The position numbers were made by a program, and so were the translations under genes. 64,000 nt of DNA from Silene noctiflora. Its lineage: Eukaryota > Streptophyta > Magnoliopsida > Caryophyllales > Caryophyllaceae. Of this stretch, positions 1 to 11,100 are shown piece after piece. Location of the stretch: assembly GCA_009801015.1 (NCBI GenBank), contig VHZZ01000002.1:1153861-1217860 (forward strand). The letters are read 5' to 3'. The number at the start of each line of letters is the position of its first letter. The first letter of the stretch is position 1. The notes under the pieces were generated by a model. It worked only from the letters and a program-made list of their open reading frames with translations. It did not search any database and was not told where the DNA came from.

Positions 1-125
1 TACTCGATCGAGTGACTCAACTACTCGATCGAGTGCCACACTTCCAGAACCTGACTTGGAAAGACACCAACCTACTCGACAGAGTAAGGTTAACTCGGTC
101 GAGTCACCAAAGGTAGGGAAAACCG
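1..125. repeat. Palindromic ACTCGATCGAGT cluster
   Basis: The 12-bp perfect palindrome ACTCGATCGAGT occurs twice, and two diverged copies follow (ACTCGACAGAGT and ACTCGGTCGAGT), all within 110 bp. I recall similar motifs from repeats of Caryophyllales, where they may belong to a larger retroelement. Only the edge is in this window and no coding part is visible, so the family is not assigned. Confidence 0.5.
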
Positions 126-558
126 TAGTATTACATAAGTATATAAAAAATAATAATCAAAGTATAGCACATATGCTATACAAAATGAATATACAAATGA
201 TGTATTGTTGAGCATGTGCTTGCATGTTCTTACGCTCTAAAACTTGGAAACATGTTAAGTGACAAGTCGCTTGCATGTTTGTGACTAACCAAAACGCTTT
301 TGTATTTTTCAGAATAAATTTCATTTCTACATAAGCCCCAATTTGCTAAGAAACAAGCATCCCAAGATAAGTGGGATACATACTCCACTATATATATATT
401 GGAACCTTTTTTCTAAATAATATTGGAAAAAAAAAATCGAAATAGTTTTTGTTTGGTTATTACTCAATTAAGACTATTCGACACAAAAGACCAAAATTTC
501 ACACATTATCTGCCAGATATCGAGGTTTTATTCTCATATATAATTGATCAATTAATTA
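126..558. other. Intergenic, no gene seen
   Basis: AT-rich sequence with an A-run and a short TA stretch. I see no open frame of note and no recognisable element ends. Confidence 0.5.
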
Positions 559-821
559 CTAGTATAGATTTCGCGCAATGAATGCACGATATTTATAGAG
601 TTTTTATTTTTGTATTACTTATTAACTAGTTTAGATCCCGCGCAATGCACGGTATATAGAGTTTTTATTTTTTTTAGATTATTATTTAAAAATTTTAAAT
701 TTTCACTTCATTAATATTTAATATTTCATTCCATTATTTTTTGATATGAAACAAAAAAATTGAAATGGAAAGCTAACCAAATAGAATTAGGTTTTATTCT
801 CATATATAATTGATCAATTAA
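559..821 (-). mobile_element. Truncated Helitron 3' ends (two, nested)
   Basis: Two copies of a Helitron-type terminus lie at 559 and 628. Read on the minus strand each shows a GC-rich palindrome around CGCGCAATGCACG, a short AT spacer and a terminal CTAG followed by T. No matching 5' TC end is seen for either, so these look like truncated or nested copies of the family that is whole at 822-1175. Confidence 0.5.
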
Positions 822-1175
822 CTAGTATAGCTTTCGTGCAATTGCACGGTATTTTAGATACAAATATTAGAGAATTTGACAATTAGTTAAACTAAATGCA
901 ATTTATCTCCATTTTAAAAAGAGTAGAAATTTGCATATATAATCCTAAGAAAATATTTTATTAGCCTTATTTATGTAAAAGTGAACAATTATAGATGTTA
1001 AACCATGATTATGTTACAAAATTAATTAGGAGATAAATATTGCTCAATAGTAAATATAGATAGTGAAAAGTAATTATTTAGCTAGGAAATAAATATTGTC
1101 AAGTAAAATATCACTTAGGCGGAAAATTTGAGCGGGAGAATTTAGAGATGTGTTAATCTTTTAGTATATAGGGGA
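822..1175 (-). mobile_element. Short non-autonomous Helitron
   Basis: On the minus strand the element begins TCCCCTATATACTAAAAG at 1175 and ends with the hairpin CGTGCAATTGCACG, a short spacer and CTAG at 822. It sits between A and T, as Helitrons do, with no target duplication. At 354 bp it carries no Rep/helicase gene. It closely resembles the copy at 55033-55372 along its whole length. Confidence 0.7.
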
Positions 1176-1178
1176 TTA

Positions 1179-1830
1179 CTAGTATAGATTCCACGCAATG
1201 AATGCACGATATTTATAGAGTTTTTATTTTTGTATTAATTATTAATGCTAAATTAATAGCTCATTAATTTTTTATATTTCACGTCATCATATTTTGATAT
1301 GAGAAACCAAAAAAATAAATTAAATTGTAAAATTAATAAAGAAAATTGAATAATATCGTGAAATTTATATATTAATTGTTTTTTTTAATCACAAAACTAA
1401 TAATTAAATTTTATAAACTTCTCAATTTGTTTTAATGAGTCTTTCTTTCCACGAATCTAATAATCACAGTTTATATTTTTGTTTTATATAGAGCAAGTAA
1501 TATGCATGAAATCATTCTCTAACAAAGTTTAGCAATTTTTATTTAGACTTGTATTTTATTTTAATTAAAAATTGTTTTAATTTGATGAAAAGTTATATTT
1601 TAATGAAAAATTAATAGTTTATTGTTAATTTATTTTCTTATTTAAGTAAACAAAGTTTGGAGTGAAATTTTTTCCTCATTTAAGTAAATGGAGTTTGGAG
1701 GGAAACCCTTTGTGATTTCTTATCCATGATAAAGAATACGGCTAGAAATCGATAGTAGAATTTGTCTTAGGCCGTAGGCGCAAAACTTAGACAAGAAAAT
1801 TTTAGCTTTGTTAATCTTTTAGTATATAGA
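1179..1830 (-). mobile_element. Second short Helitron, tandem to the first
   Basis: Only three bases separate it from the preceding element. It has the same type of minus-strand ends: TCTATATACTAAAAG at 1830 and a terminal CTAG at 1179 next to a GCAATGAATGC palindrome. The interior differs from the 354-bp copy, so it is a related but longer non-autonomous version of about 650 bp. Confidence 0.55.
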
Positions 1831-2126
1831 AAATTACTCGATAATATATTAAGCTTAAATGAGAACATAAAACAAATATCGGTTGTAAGATTGTATGTCA
1901 AGATCAACGTACGGGTTCATGAATGTATTTCATTAATTAGAGGATCAGTATCTTATCCTATACTTATCTAAAGACAAAAAAAAAAAAAAAAATGCAATTC
2001 CTTAATACGCCCGTCATTTTGTTGATACATTTCTGAACAACTCTGACATTTTTGCCATGCAGCAACGTATAGTTACCCGACACTTCCATACTACTGTATT
2101 TTTACATTACTAGTCTAGCATGCATC

Positions 2127-2278
2127 AATGACGGAGCTAGGATTCAAGCTAAGGAGCTCAAGGGCGAAAACTTTTAGGGGTAAAATAGTAATAATATAAA
2201 ATATACTCGAAAAAAATTCAAAAATTTCATCCTCCGGGAGAGGGGGTGCCTCTGCTAACCCCCCTAACTCCACCACGC
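2127..2278. mobile_element. hAT-like MITE (GGCGGAGCTAGG type)
   Basis: The left end TGACGGAGCTAGG is matched at the right end by CCTAACTCCACCACG in inverted orientation. Terminal inverted repeats of the general form CAGTGGCGGAGCTAGG are common in plant hAT-derived MITEs. No clean 8-bp target duplication was found, so the ends are approximate. A truncated relative starts at 16913. Confidence 0.45.
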
Positions 2279-2839
2279 ATGTTATAATATCTTAATATTC
2301 CATGTTATTTAATCAAGTTTCTGATTTGATATCCTAATGAGAGTATTATTTTGATCTAATTATGAGTTAAAAACAAGTTATAAACACAATAACCTTAAAA
2401 ATATATAATCTCAACGAAATTATCTACGTAGTACTCAGTAAATTTTATTTAGGTATGGAGTTTTACTATGTTGAGACATGTATCCTTGTTAGATTTCTAA
2501 TGTTCGATTTGAATTCAAAGCTAAGTAAACTCAATATATGAAAAAAAAAAAAAAAAAAAAAAGAAGATAATTTTACGGGAAAGATTTTCTTATTAGGGTA
2601 TGTTTATTTTAGCTTCAATATGGTTTAGTTCAATTTGGTCATTCAGTTCGGTCTTGCTTCAATTAAGCTTCGTGCAGTTTAATTCAGTTAATTCAGTTTC
2701 GCTCTATTTAATTTAGTTCAATTATGTTTGCTTTAGCGGAAAAGAACATGCATGTCTTGCATGCATGTTTTGTAGTCACATATATGTAATACAATTACGT
2801 ATATCCCTATCCGGCCGACGGCTAACCTAATACGAAGTA

Positions 2840-3011
2840 CTCCCTCTGTCCCGGTCATTTGTTGTCCTTTGGTTTTGGCACAAAAACCAAGGAAAGAGGG
2901 GGAAGCCAATTATAACATGACAAGTGGACTAAATTGAAGGTGAAAAATCAAATTACTCATCAAATGCAATCCTAAAATAAAAAGGACGACAAATGACCGG
3001 AACGGAGGGAG
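2840..3011. mobile_element. Stowaway-like MITE
   Basis: Inverted ends CTCCCTCTGTCCCGGTCATT and its diverged complement (ending GGAACGGAGGGAG) are flanked by TA on both sides, the Tc1/mariner target duplication. Length is 172 bp with no coding capacity. Confidence 0.8.
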
Positions 3012-3345
3012 TATATTCTGAATCAATGGTTGATAAATTAGATCGAAAAGAAAATCCATCTCCTCTTGAATATGAAGATGTATATGCAATGAATATGGAA
3101 GTGGTAAAAGGAATAATCCAGGGTGTATGAATGAGATGATGAAGGTGGCCTGGCTAATGCATGCTCAAACAAGTAGGCTAGCTCGTCAAGGAGTGCTGCT
3201 TGCTTATGTAGGTTTTAAGTTTGTAGAAATGAAGCTATTTCATGTGGAAGCATGTGGTCTTGAGTTGGAGAACATGCCCAAACCTTTTAAAGCAAAATAT
3301 ATTGAATTAAAATAGAATCCACATCCTTTACTTTTTTAAATATCA

Positions 3346-3540
3346 AAAATTCTCATTGAAGACGGGCATTATTCGTCACAAGCTGAAGACGGATAGTGCC
3401 TCTCTCACAATATGCAAGTGGCATCAAACATGGATGGTCCATTTTCCACCCACTTGTCCTTCCACTTGCTTTATTGTGAGAGGGACACTATCCATCTTCA
3501 GCTTATGACGGATAGTGTCCGTCACAAGCAAGGCTTTTGT
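3346..3540 (+). mobile_element. MULE-type MITE, family A, copy 1
   Basis: A 195-bp element beginning AAATTCTCATTGAAGACGG and ending CGTCACAAGCAAGGCTTTTG. The interior is strongly self-complementary (GACGGATAGTG and CACTATCCGTC blocks repeated). Other copies lie at 3663, 17730, 43034 and 54702. The family is placed with Mutator-like elements because the copy at 43034 has a perfect 9-bp target duplication. Confidence 0.75.
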
Positions 3541-3662
3541 TTAAATATTTACTCTATTTTTATACACATGGCATTTTTTCATTGTTTTATCCTATTTTCG
3601 TGGAAGCTCCATTATGTGAACCATTTCATTATACGGGTCCCCCTCCCCTCATGTTTATCCAT

Positions 3663-3857
3663 AACAAAGCGTCTTACTCTTGACGGACACTATCCGTCAC
3701 AAGCTGAAGACGGATAGTGGTCCTCTCACAAAAGGCAAGTGGGAGGGCAAGTGAGGGAGAAATGAAGCACCCATGAATAGTGTCACTTGCATATTGTGAG
3801 AGGGGCAGTATCCGTCTTCAGTTTGTGACGGATAGTGTCCGTCTTCAATGAGAATTT
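3663..3857 (-). mobile_element. MULE-type MITE, family A, copy 2
   Basis: The same 195-bp element as at 3346 but in the opposite orientation: it starts ACAAAGCGTCTTACTCTTG and ends CTTCAATGAGAATTT. With copy 1 it makes a large inverted repeat around a 122-bp spacer, about 50 bp upstream of the TATA box of the UPBEAT1-like gene. Confidence 0.75.
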
Positions 3858-3912
3858 GGGTATCATAATTACTTACAACTCACCAACTCACTACCCATGC
3901 ATACACTACTCC

Positions 3913-3918
3913 TATAAA
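3913..3918 (+). promoter_or_regulatory. TATA box of the UPBEAT1-like gene
   Basis: TATAAA in the context CTCCTATAAAATGACC lies 187 bp before the ATG at 4105, so transcription would start near 3945. The placement fits the compact one-exon gene downstream; this is inference from position. Confidence 0.5.
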
Positions 3919-3992
3919 ATGACCTCATTTTAGCTTGCATCCTTCTCAATTTATCAAATTATTAGTATCACATATATACATCTGAGTTATTA

Positions 3993-4056
3993 CTTCTTCT
4001 TCTGTCTCGGTTAAATAGAATTTCAAACGGATCTGATTTGATTAAGACGGAGGGAG
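3993..4056. mobile_element. Short Stowaway-like relic in the 5' leader
   Basis: A 64-bp stretch with TA on both sides, ending GACGGAGGGAG and beginning with a poorly matching CTTCTTCTTCTGTCTCGG. It would lie in the 5' UTR of the UPBEAT1-like gene. The left end is diverged, so the assignment is tentative. Confidence 0.45.
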
Positions 4057-4104
4057 TACTTATTACTTCACATTCTCAATTTGTTTCCCTTAGTAAAAAA
4101 GAAC

Positions 4105-4410
4105 ATGGTCCTAGAAAATAATGAAGTACAAAATACAACTACTAAAATTAGTAGAAGTAACATTTTGCACATGAAGAAGAAGAAGAAAAGGGTATTGATG
4201 ATGAAAAGAAGGAGAATAACGCGTCGAAGACAAGGGTTAAGGAACGATAATGGGATCGAGAAGAGGATTCGAACCCTAAAGAGGTTGATCCCAAATCGAA
4301 AAACACAAGGTTTGGATGAAATGTTCAAAAATGCAGCAAGCTACATTATGTCCTTACAAATGAGGGTTAGAGTCATGCAAGTTATGGTTGATGTTTTGGA
4401 TAGAAATTAA
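4105..4410 (+). CDS. UPB1: UPBEAT1-like atypical bHLH transcription regulator
   Basis: A single exon encodes 101 residues. The N-terminal half is very basic (a KKKKKRV run and a KRRRITRRR run near residues 24-46). The C-terminal half matches the helix-loop-helix of Arabidopsis UPBEAT1 as I recall it: RIRTLKRLIPN, then GLDEMFKNAASYIMSLQMRV and RVMQVMVDVL. The classic H-E-R DNA-contact triplet of bHLH proteins is absent, as in UPB1 and its relatives. UPB1 in Arabidopsis represses class III peroxidase genes at the root transition zone and so sets the superoxide/peroxide balance; that role here is inferred from family. An in-frame TTG lies 24 bases upstream, but the ATG at 4105 is the natural start. 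The gene lies between two inverted MITEs upstream and a 444-bp foldback element 150 bp downstream. PAR1/PRE-like small bHLHs are the alternative assignment but fit less well. Confidence 0.8.
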   Translation: MVLENNEVQNTTTKISRSNILHMKKKKKRVLMMKRRRITRRRQGLRNDNGIEKRIRTLKRLIPNRKTQGLDEMFKNAASYIMSLQMRVRVMQVMVDVLDRN

Positions 4411-4560
4411 TTTTTTTTTTTTTTTTTTGTCATAATTGTTTGTAAAGCTTGATAGAGTATGTATTCTCATACAAGATTATTCATTTGTATGATTATTTGT
4501 TTAAGATTATACTATCTTAGTTTTCTTTAAATTTATCTTGGATGTGGCTGGTAGAAAAAA

Positions 4561-5004
4561 CGGAAAATGCACGCGGTGCCCTTGAGTTTGCTTTTTTTGC
4601 CCGAAATACCCAATTTTTTGATCCGAAAAACTTTAAGAGGCCATAACCCGTGTTTACGAGTTCAAAAAGTGATAATTTTTTTTTTCAAATTGATCATCTT
4701 TCCGAGAACTACGATTTCGAAAAAAATTATCATATTTAGATCTCGTGGCTAGGAGTTATTGCGTGTCAAAGTTTTTTTGACCGAACAAACTTTGAGTGAC
4801 CATATCTCTTGGTCACAAATTTCAAACTCAAAATTTTTTTTTTTTGAAATCGTAGTTCTCGGAAAGATGATCGATTTGAAAAAAAAAAATTATCACTTTT
4901 TGAAATCGTAAACACGAGTTATGGACTCTTAAAGTTCCCCGGATAAAAAATTTGGGTATTTCGGACAAAATATCAAACCTCAAGGGCACCGCGTGCATTA
5001 TCCG
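4561..5004. mobile_element. Long-arm foldback (MULE-like) element
   Basis: A 444-bp element built almost wholly of two inverted arms of roughly 190 bp. It starts CGGAAAATGCACGCGGTGCC and ends with the complement (GGCACCGCGTGCATTATCCG). Nine flanking bases are nearly duplicated (TAGAAAAAA at 4552, TAGAAAAGA at 5005), which suits a Mutator-type insertion. There is no gene inside. It lies 150 bp past the stop of the UPBEAT1-like gene, so it may fall in or near its 3' UTR. Confidence 0.8.
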
Positions 5005-5402
5005 TAGAAAAGATGATAGTGTATGGCTCTTGTTTATTTGGGGAGAATAAAGTGTTTCTTTTTAATTGTGTAATTGTGCTGATTATCAGATTTGTAGATA
5101 TACTTTTGTGTAATTGTTAGTTTTATGAACATGTTTTACTTTATTATGTATTTTGTGTGATACTGATAATAATTTCTCTTGTTTTTTTTTTTTTTTCCCT
5201 TTTTCAACTTATATAAAAGACACTCTCTTACTCGGTGTACGAGATACATGCTCATATACGAGTTTAATAATTTATACAAACAGTTTAAGATACATATCAA
5301 CCTGATCAACAAATTTAAACTAAGGCGATCACTCACTTAACTAACTTTATCTTCCACATAATTTAAAACATAAACAAAATACCTTATTTAATTATTTTTC
5401 AA

Positions 5403-5704
5403 CTAATATAGATCCTACGCGAATACACGGGTTTTTAGATAGAAATATTAAACAAAATAACAATTATATAACTGATATTTAACTCAATTTGAAATTTGAT
5501 TATAAAAATTATTATTACTAATGTTTTGTATTAATCGGTGGAAAAACGAAAGTTCAGTATAATTCAGTTGTAGATATAATATAATGAAAACCCAATTACA
5601 GATATCATGATATGATAAAAGCCCAATTACAAATATGATATAATGAAAGCCCAAGAACAGCCAAATTCATTTAGGCGGGAAATTTTTGGAGATCTCTTAA
5701 TCTT
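5403..5704 (-). mobile_element. Diverged Helitron copy
   Basis: It shares with the Helitrons at 822 and 55033 the palindrome end (ACGCGAATACACGGG near 5420), the GGCGGGAAATTT block near 5674 and the TTAATCTTTTAG end. Both extreme termini have decayed, and the TC end is replaced by the MITE that begins at about 5705. Confidence 0.5.
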
Positions 5705-5955
5705 TTAGACCATGCCCAAGCAAGGTCATGGAGAAGGTGATGACCTTGTTAGGTCATGCTAATCCATAATTAAGCACCACATTAGCATGACTTTGAAGTA
5801 AAAGATGTCAATTGGTGACCTTGAAGTAGAAGAAGTCAATTGGAGGTCACCCAGTAGGTGTCACCTTCTAATTGTTTGGACACAAATAATGAGGACAACA
5901 AAGTAAACAAAAAATTGGGTGACCACCTTCTGCTTGGGGATGATCTTAGTGTAAG
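5705..5955. mobile_element. MITE of the GACCAT-CCCCAAGCA family, copy 1
   Basis: The left end GACCATGCCCAAGCAAGGTC is matched by the right end CTGCTTGGGGATGATC in inverted orientation. A second, longer copy lies at 58590-58978. The interior carries GTGACC/GGTCAC repeats. The superfamily is not determined, because the left flank is inside a Helitron relic and the target duplication is unclear. Confidence 0.55.
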
Positions 5956-6066
5956 GGGGATGCTGCCGTGTACTTGTACGAAGTATAACATTTCATTTTA
6001 GGTAATTTTTTTGGTTAAAGAAGCTACTTGTCAAACACTTGCGAAAAAACAAGGTAAATAAATTTT

Positions 6067-6386
6067 GGGGTTTTCTATATGATACCCTCGTGTTTTTTCG
6101 GATTTTACGTGGCACGCCTCGTTTGTTCAAAATATTACTAGTACCCCTAAACTTAATGAAAACTCTCAAAACATCCAAAATGCACTAATCCGCCTCCTTT
6201 AAACATTTTATGCACATTTTGTTGATTTTTTGACAATAATTTAACTGTTTTAATACTCAATTTTTATTAATTTGGATATTTTAAGAACTATTTAATAAGT
6301 TTAAGGGTACCACTGACATTTTTTAAAAAAGAGGAGTAGCGTGTAGAATTCGAAAAAAATACATGGATACCACATAGAAAAACCCC
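6067..6386. mobile_element. MULE-like MITE (GGGGTTTT ends)
   Basis: The termini GGGGTTTTCTATATGATACC and GGATACCACATAGAAAAACC form an inverted repeat of about 30 bp. The flanking 9-mers ATAAATTTT (6058) and GTAAATTTT (6387) differ at one base, suggesting a Mutator-type 9-bp duplication. The element is 320 bp and non-coding. Confidence 0.65.
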
Positions 6387-6769
6387 GTAAATTTTTGGTT
6401 GAATAAACTAGCTAAAATGTCTGTACCAAATCGAGTCAGACAATAAAAAGTTATTCCAAAAAATAACTTTTTAGCAACATACTCATAGTCCTTTAGGTTG
6501 ATGAAACGAAGCTAAGCTGAATAAAATATAATTAAACTTAACAGAACTAAATTTAAACTGAAGTTAGCTTAGTGAAAATGAATTGAATTTATCTTAATTA
6601 AGTTAAGTTAAGAAGAACTATATCGAGTTTGAACAGAAGTGAGTTGAATTGAATTGAATAAAAGTGAGTTGAAATTGAACCCAAATAAATCCGGCCCATA
6701 AACCTTAATTGTGGAAGCTGCAAATGGGCTTATTCACAAATCAGTAAATCGCGCCTCTTTCCCTCCACA

Positions 6770-6860
6770 TCGAACCACCCTCGTCCCTCCACAGACTCCG
6801 ACGTAACAACCACCGTTCACCGCCGAAAACCTCTACTCGCACAACCCTCTTTACATTTTG
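6770..6860 (+). promoter_or_regulatory. Probable 5' UTR exon of TRM13
   Basis: A pyrimidine-rich, relatively GC-rich stretch ends with a donor-like TTTTG/GTAAGT at about 6858-6860. The matching acceptor TATTGCAG is at about 8072, 30 bp before the TRM13 ATG. This would make a 1.2-kb leader intron. The evidence is composition and splice sites only. Confidence 0.35.
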
Positions 6861-7044
6861 TAAGTCTTCAATTAATTCATTTATTATTTTTTTTAAATTT
6901 AATTTCATAGTTCTCTAATTATTTGGGTTGTTTAGCTAATCTCCTAATTACAAAGTTTAGTAATTTGATGAAGATTGATGAGTTTACTAGTGTAGTAGAT
7001 TAGTACTTCTACTTGATAGATTGATGAGCTAATTGTATTTAGTA

Positions 7045-7249
7045 CTCCCTCCGTCCCGGTCAATTGTTGTCTTTTGATTTTGTTACAAAGACCAAGGAAA
7101 GAGGAGGTGGAAAATTACTAAACGACAAGTCGACCAAATTGAGTGTGAATGATCAAATTGCTCATCAATTTCATTCTTAAAATAGAAAGGACAACAATTG
7201 AGAGATACCCAAAAATGGAATAGGACGACAAATAACCGAGACAGAGGGA
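7045..7249. mobile_element. Stowaway-like MITE
   Basis: Inverted ends CTCCCTCCGTCCCGGTCAAT and ATAACCGAGACAGAGGGAG lie between TA dinucleotides. At 205 bp it appears to sit in the leader intron of TRM13. Confidence 0.75.
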
Positions 7250-8101
7250 GTAATTTATTGGTTGTTTTGTTGAGTTTAGTAAATTGATACAGATAACCAA
7301 CTGTCTTGTATCATTGTTTAGTCACCTTTGTGGAGATCACCTTGATACTTTTGGTTGCGACCGTAAGCGTGAAAAAAGTATTCTTTCCTGAATTTTTTGA
7401 AAATTAAGTTGAGAAATAGATTGGGCTGTAACTGTAAGTTCCTGAATCATTGTTTGGTCTCGCTTGGCGAAGCGAGATTTTTCTGTAAAACTAGTGCTGC
7501 TGATATAATTAAAACGGTTCAAACACTTGAAATCCCGATTTTAGAATGAGAATTTTTGTGTTTTCATTGCCGTTAAAGATGTGTAATGTTGACGATGAAA
7601 TATATGTGAAGTACTGAAATATTTCTCTGTAATTTTTAATATACCCCCACCCCGCAAATCCTCATCTGCCACCTCTACTGCATGTCTGTTTTTTCTGTGT
7701 TTGAATGATTTAGATTAGAGTATTGGAGGCAGTGGCTTTTATCTTGCTTCATTCGACGTGAAAGAAGTATTGTTTCTACAATAAACACCACTGGAATTGG
7801 TCTTTAGCATGATGTTGTAAACCATTATTTACTCATTTGTTAGGTGTGGCAGGAATCTAGTGTGTTCTTCAGTCGAAGATTTCCTGTCATAGCAAAACTC
7901 TTCTTCCCCTAGCCTGTTACCATTTTTTAGGCTACTTCTGCTTCGCTGGAGCAATCATTGATGATTTTTTTTAGGCTACTTCTGTTTTGCTGGAGTTGTC
8001 TCAATTTAATCAATGTGTTGTCATAACTACTAACTGATACTCCTTGTATATGTAAAGTGTATACCTATTGCAGCAACTGGAAAAACGATAAACATCAAGT
8101 A

Positions 8102-11100
8102 ATGGGGGAGAAACGCTGCCAGTATTGGCTGCCTAAAAAGAATAGATTATGCTCCAACGCCCCTCTTCATCCTTCTTTGTTAGTCTTCTTTGCTCTCTAT
8201 TATCAGCATCCTGCTTATTATTTTTATTTATTTATTTGCTACGGTGCTCATTCCTGCTTTCATATTCTTAGGTTTTGCGGAAATCACACTACAAGGTCGC
8301 ATGTTAAGTGGATTCCTTGCCCAATTGACCCTTCTCAGTAATCATTCTCTTCTCTTTCTCTATTTTGTCTTCTTCATTTTATTCTCTCGCTATGCATATA
8401 TGTTAATCATTTATCTTACTTCTGGTTTTGAAATTGTTGAATGTAAAGTCAAGTACTTGAAGAAAACATGGACGGACATGTCAAGAAGTGCCCCATGTTG
8501 AAACAAACTCAGGCCTTATCACTCGAGCCTTATTACCAAAAGGGAATTAACAGCGGCACCCATGATTCTGCACTCGTAGATGAACCTGATGTTACCTCCT
8601 CTGAAATGAAGAGGAATTTGGTTTACGCTTTGACTCTTCACCAATTTTCTGCTTTGCTGTCCAAGATTCGTGCTATTCACACCTCCCTTTGCAAAGATAT
8701 AGCCTTTTCTTATAAGGTGCCTGAAGCTTGTGAGGTCTGGATGAAAAGACAGATTGATAGGTCTCTAATTGTGTTCCTCTTCACAATTTTTTTTTTTTTT
8801 TTGGTGAAATGGTGTTTCCTGTTATAATCAAACGACAAATTGATATGCTCACTACTTGCAGGAAATTGCCATACCAGGAGAAGCATGTCCTGCAACAGGC
8901 TTCTATTCTTGGTAATCTGGAGGACTTGGGTGTTTTGAGTTATAGTGCTCAAGCTTTAGCTAAACAGGAATGTAGTGATTCGCTTTTAAATTCCAATAAT
9001 AATGGTATCTCGGCTGTTGTCGAGTTCGGAGCTGGGCGGGGTTACTTAACTCAAATACTAGCCGATTGTTATGGCATCACCAAAGTTTTCTTAGTGGAGC
9101 GCAAGTCCTACAAGCTCAAGGTGAGTGTCAGTGGAAACTGTTTCATATTCCTAGTTCTTTATTGTTTTTCTTATGTACTTGATGTTATATTCAGATGTTA
9201 AGACACCCCGGAGACTGGCTTACTAGTTTACTACTGTATTGCTCCTTGTTGACACTTTTAGGCTGATCGAAGTTTACGGCAGATACAGGATTTGACCCTG
9301 GAGCGGTTACGAATTGACAGTAAGGATCTTCTGCATCTGTGTGTTTGGTTCTTTTAGGTCTATGATTTTTAGGAGACTTATATGGGGTAGATAAAACGGT
9401 GCATCCTATCATTATTTTGAGTTTAGTGGGAGGCTGGAACTCTACATTTCACAAATTGTCGGAGAAACACAATACTTAAGTTTTACCTCTATAAATCAGA
9501 GCGGATGCTTTCTGTAGTATTATATGAAGTACTATTATCAGTAAAGCAGCTGAGTTTTGATCATTGCCTACTGTTGAATCAAGATAGTTCCAGAAAATTC
9601 ACTTAAGCTGCATTCTGATCTATTTTACAACTCAGAGTTGCATATAAATTGGAAGGTACAGTAGCATTATAAGTAAAGAGCGTCACTTATAATTTTGAGT
9701 GTTGGAGGTCTAGGAAGTTGTTGACGCTTTATTCTCGAGAAACTTCATCCTCTTTTGCAAATTTCTTCATTCTAGTAACTACATATGCTTTAGTGGAACA
9801 CAATGATCTGCTCTCCATGTTGAGCGTATTAATTGTGTATGTAAGAGTTCCCAATTTCTGTAATTGATGGTTGTCATGGCAATTTGAACTTAAACCCATA
9901 TAAATACCGGTTGGTAGATCTCCTGTTTGTTTGTTATAAAAAAGGAGGGAGCTTTTTCGATCCATCGCACTTAACTAGAAAGAAATTGTTCCAATGGACA
10001 CCTGTTACATGTATTATTGTTGTTCTTTTTCCTCTTTTTAAGTATTGATATTCAGTTTGGCTATTGATTCTGTGATGCAGTTGAAGACTTGAATCTGAAT
10101 GCTGTTCAGTCATTGAGAGGAATACCTTACCTGGCTGTTGGAAAACATCTTTGTGGGCCTGCGACAGGTTTGTCTTTAAAATAAAAATCGGTGTTTTGAA
10201 AAATAATTTAGGAATTAGGAAAAGTTTGTTGAAAAGTACTTTAACATCCCTTTCACCAGGGGGTGAACTACAAAACTTGTAAAGATGCATAACTATTTGA
10301 GTGCCCTGAAGTCCAAAATGGTGTACTGATATATGTCACTGCGCAGATTTGACCCTTCGGTGTTGTCTTGGTGAAAACTATGACCAAAATAGTGGAACTG
10401 AAGATATTCGTCATAACCTCAAGGGCATTGCTGTGGCTACCTGTTGCCACCACCTGTGCCAGTGGAAGCACTACACAAGTAACTTTACTTATTATTTGCT
10501 TACCATTTACCAGTGTGTCTGTAATACTATCAATTGCAATATATTTTTAATTTTTTCGAGTGATGAAAAATTGTTGTTGTCTTCCCAAAATTTGCAGATA
10601 GAAGTTATTTAATGAAACTCGATATCACTAAGGATGATTTCCATGCTATAACATGGTTTACCAGTTGGGCAGTTGATGCTGACCATGGATCTACTCTCTC
10701 GGACGATGGATTCCTGCAATCTCCTGCACCGCCAGAGTAATTCTTATTCTGGATTTTGGGTTTTGAATGAGTTTTTTTTTTTTTGAATTCATTCTCCTGT
10801 TTAAGAAAGTTTTTCTCTCCTATTAGTTTGGTGTGGCTAGGTGAGGTAAGGCAGACTAATGATTAATTAATCCGTGTTTTGTTTTTGTAGTGGCAATGTT
10901 GAATCTCTTCCAGATGCAGAATGTGTTGAAGACATTGTGAGGAATATGAAGCCACTAGATAGGGCGGCGTTGGGGTTTATGTGCAAAGATATCATTGACA
11001 TGGGAAGGATGTTGTGGGTTAAGGAATGCGGATTGGAGAGTAAGCTTGTGAAGTATGTTCCATCGGACATTTCTCCCGAAAATCGTTTAATTGTTGCCAA

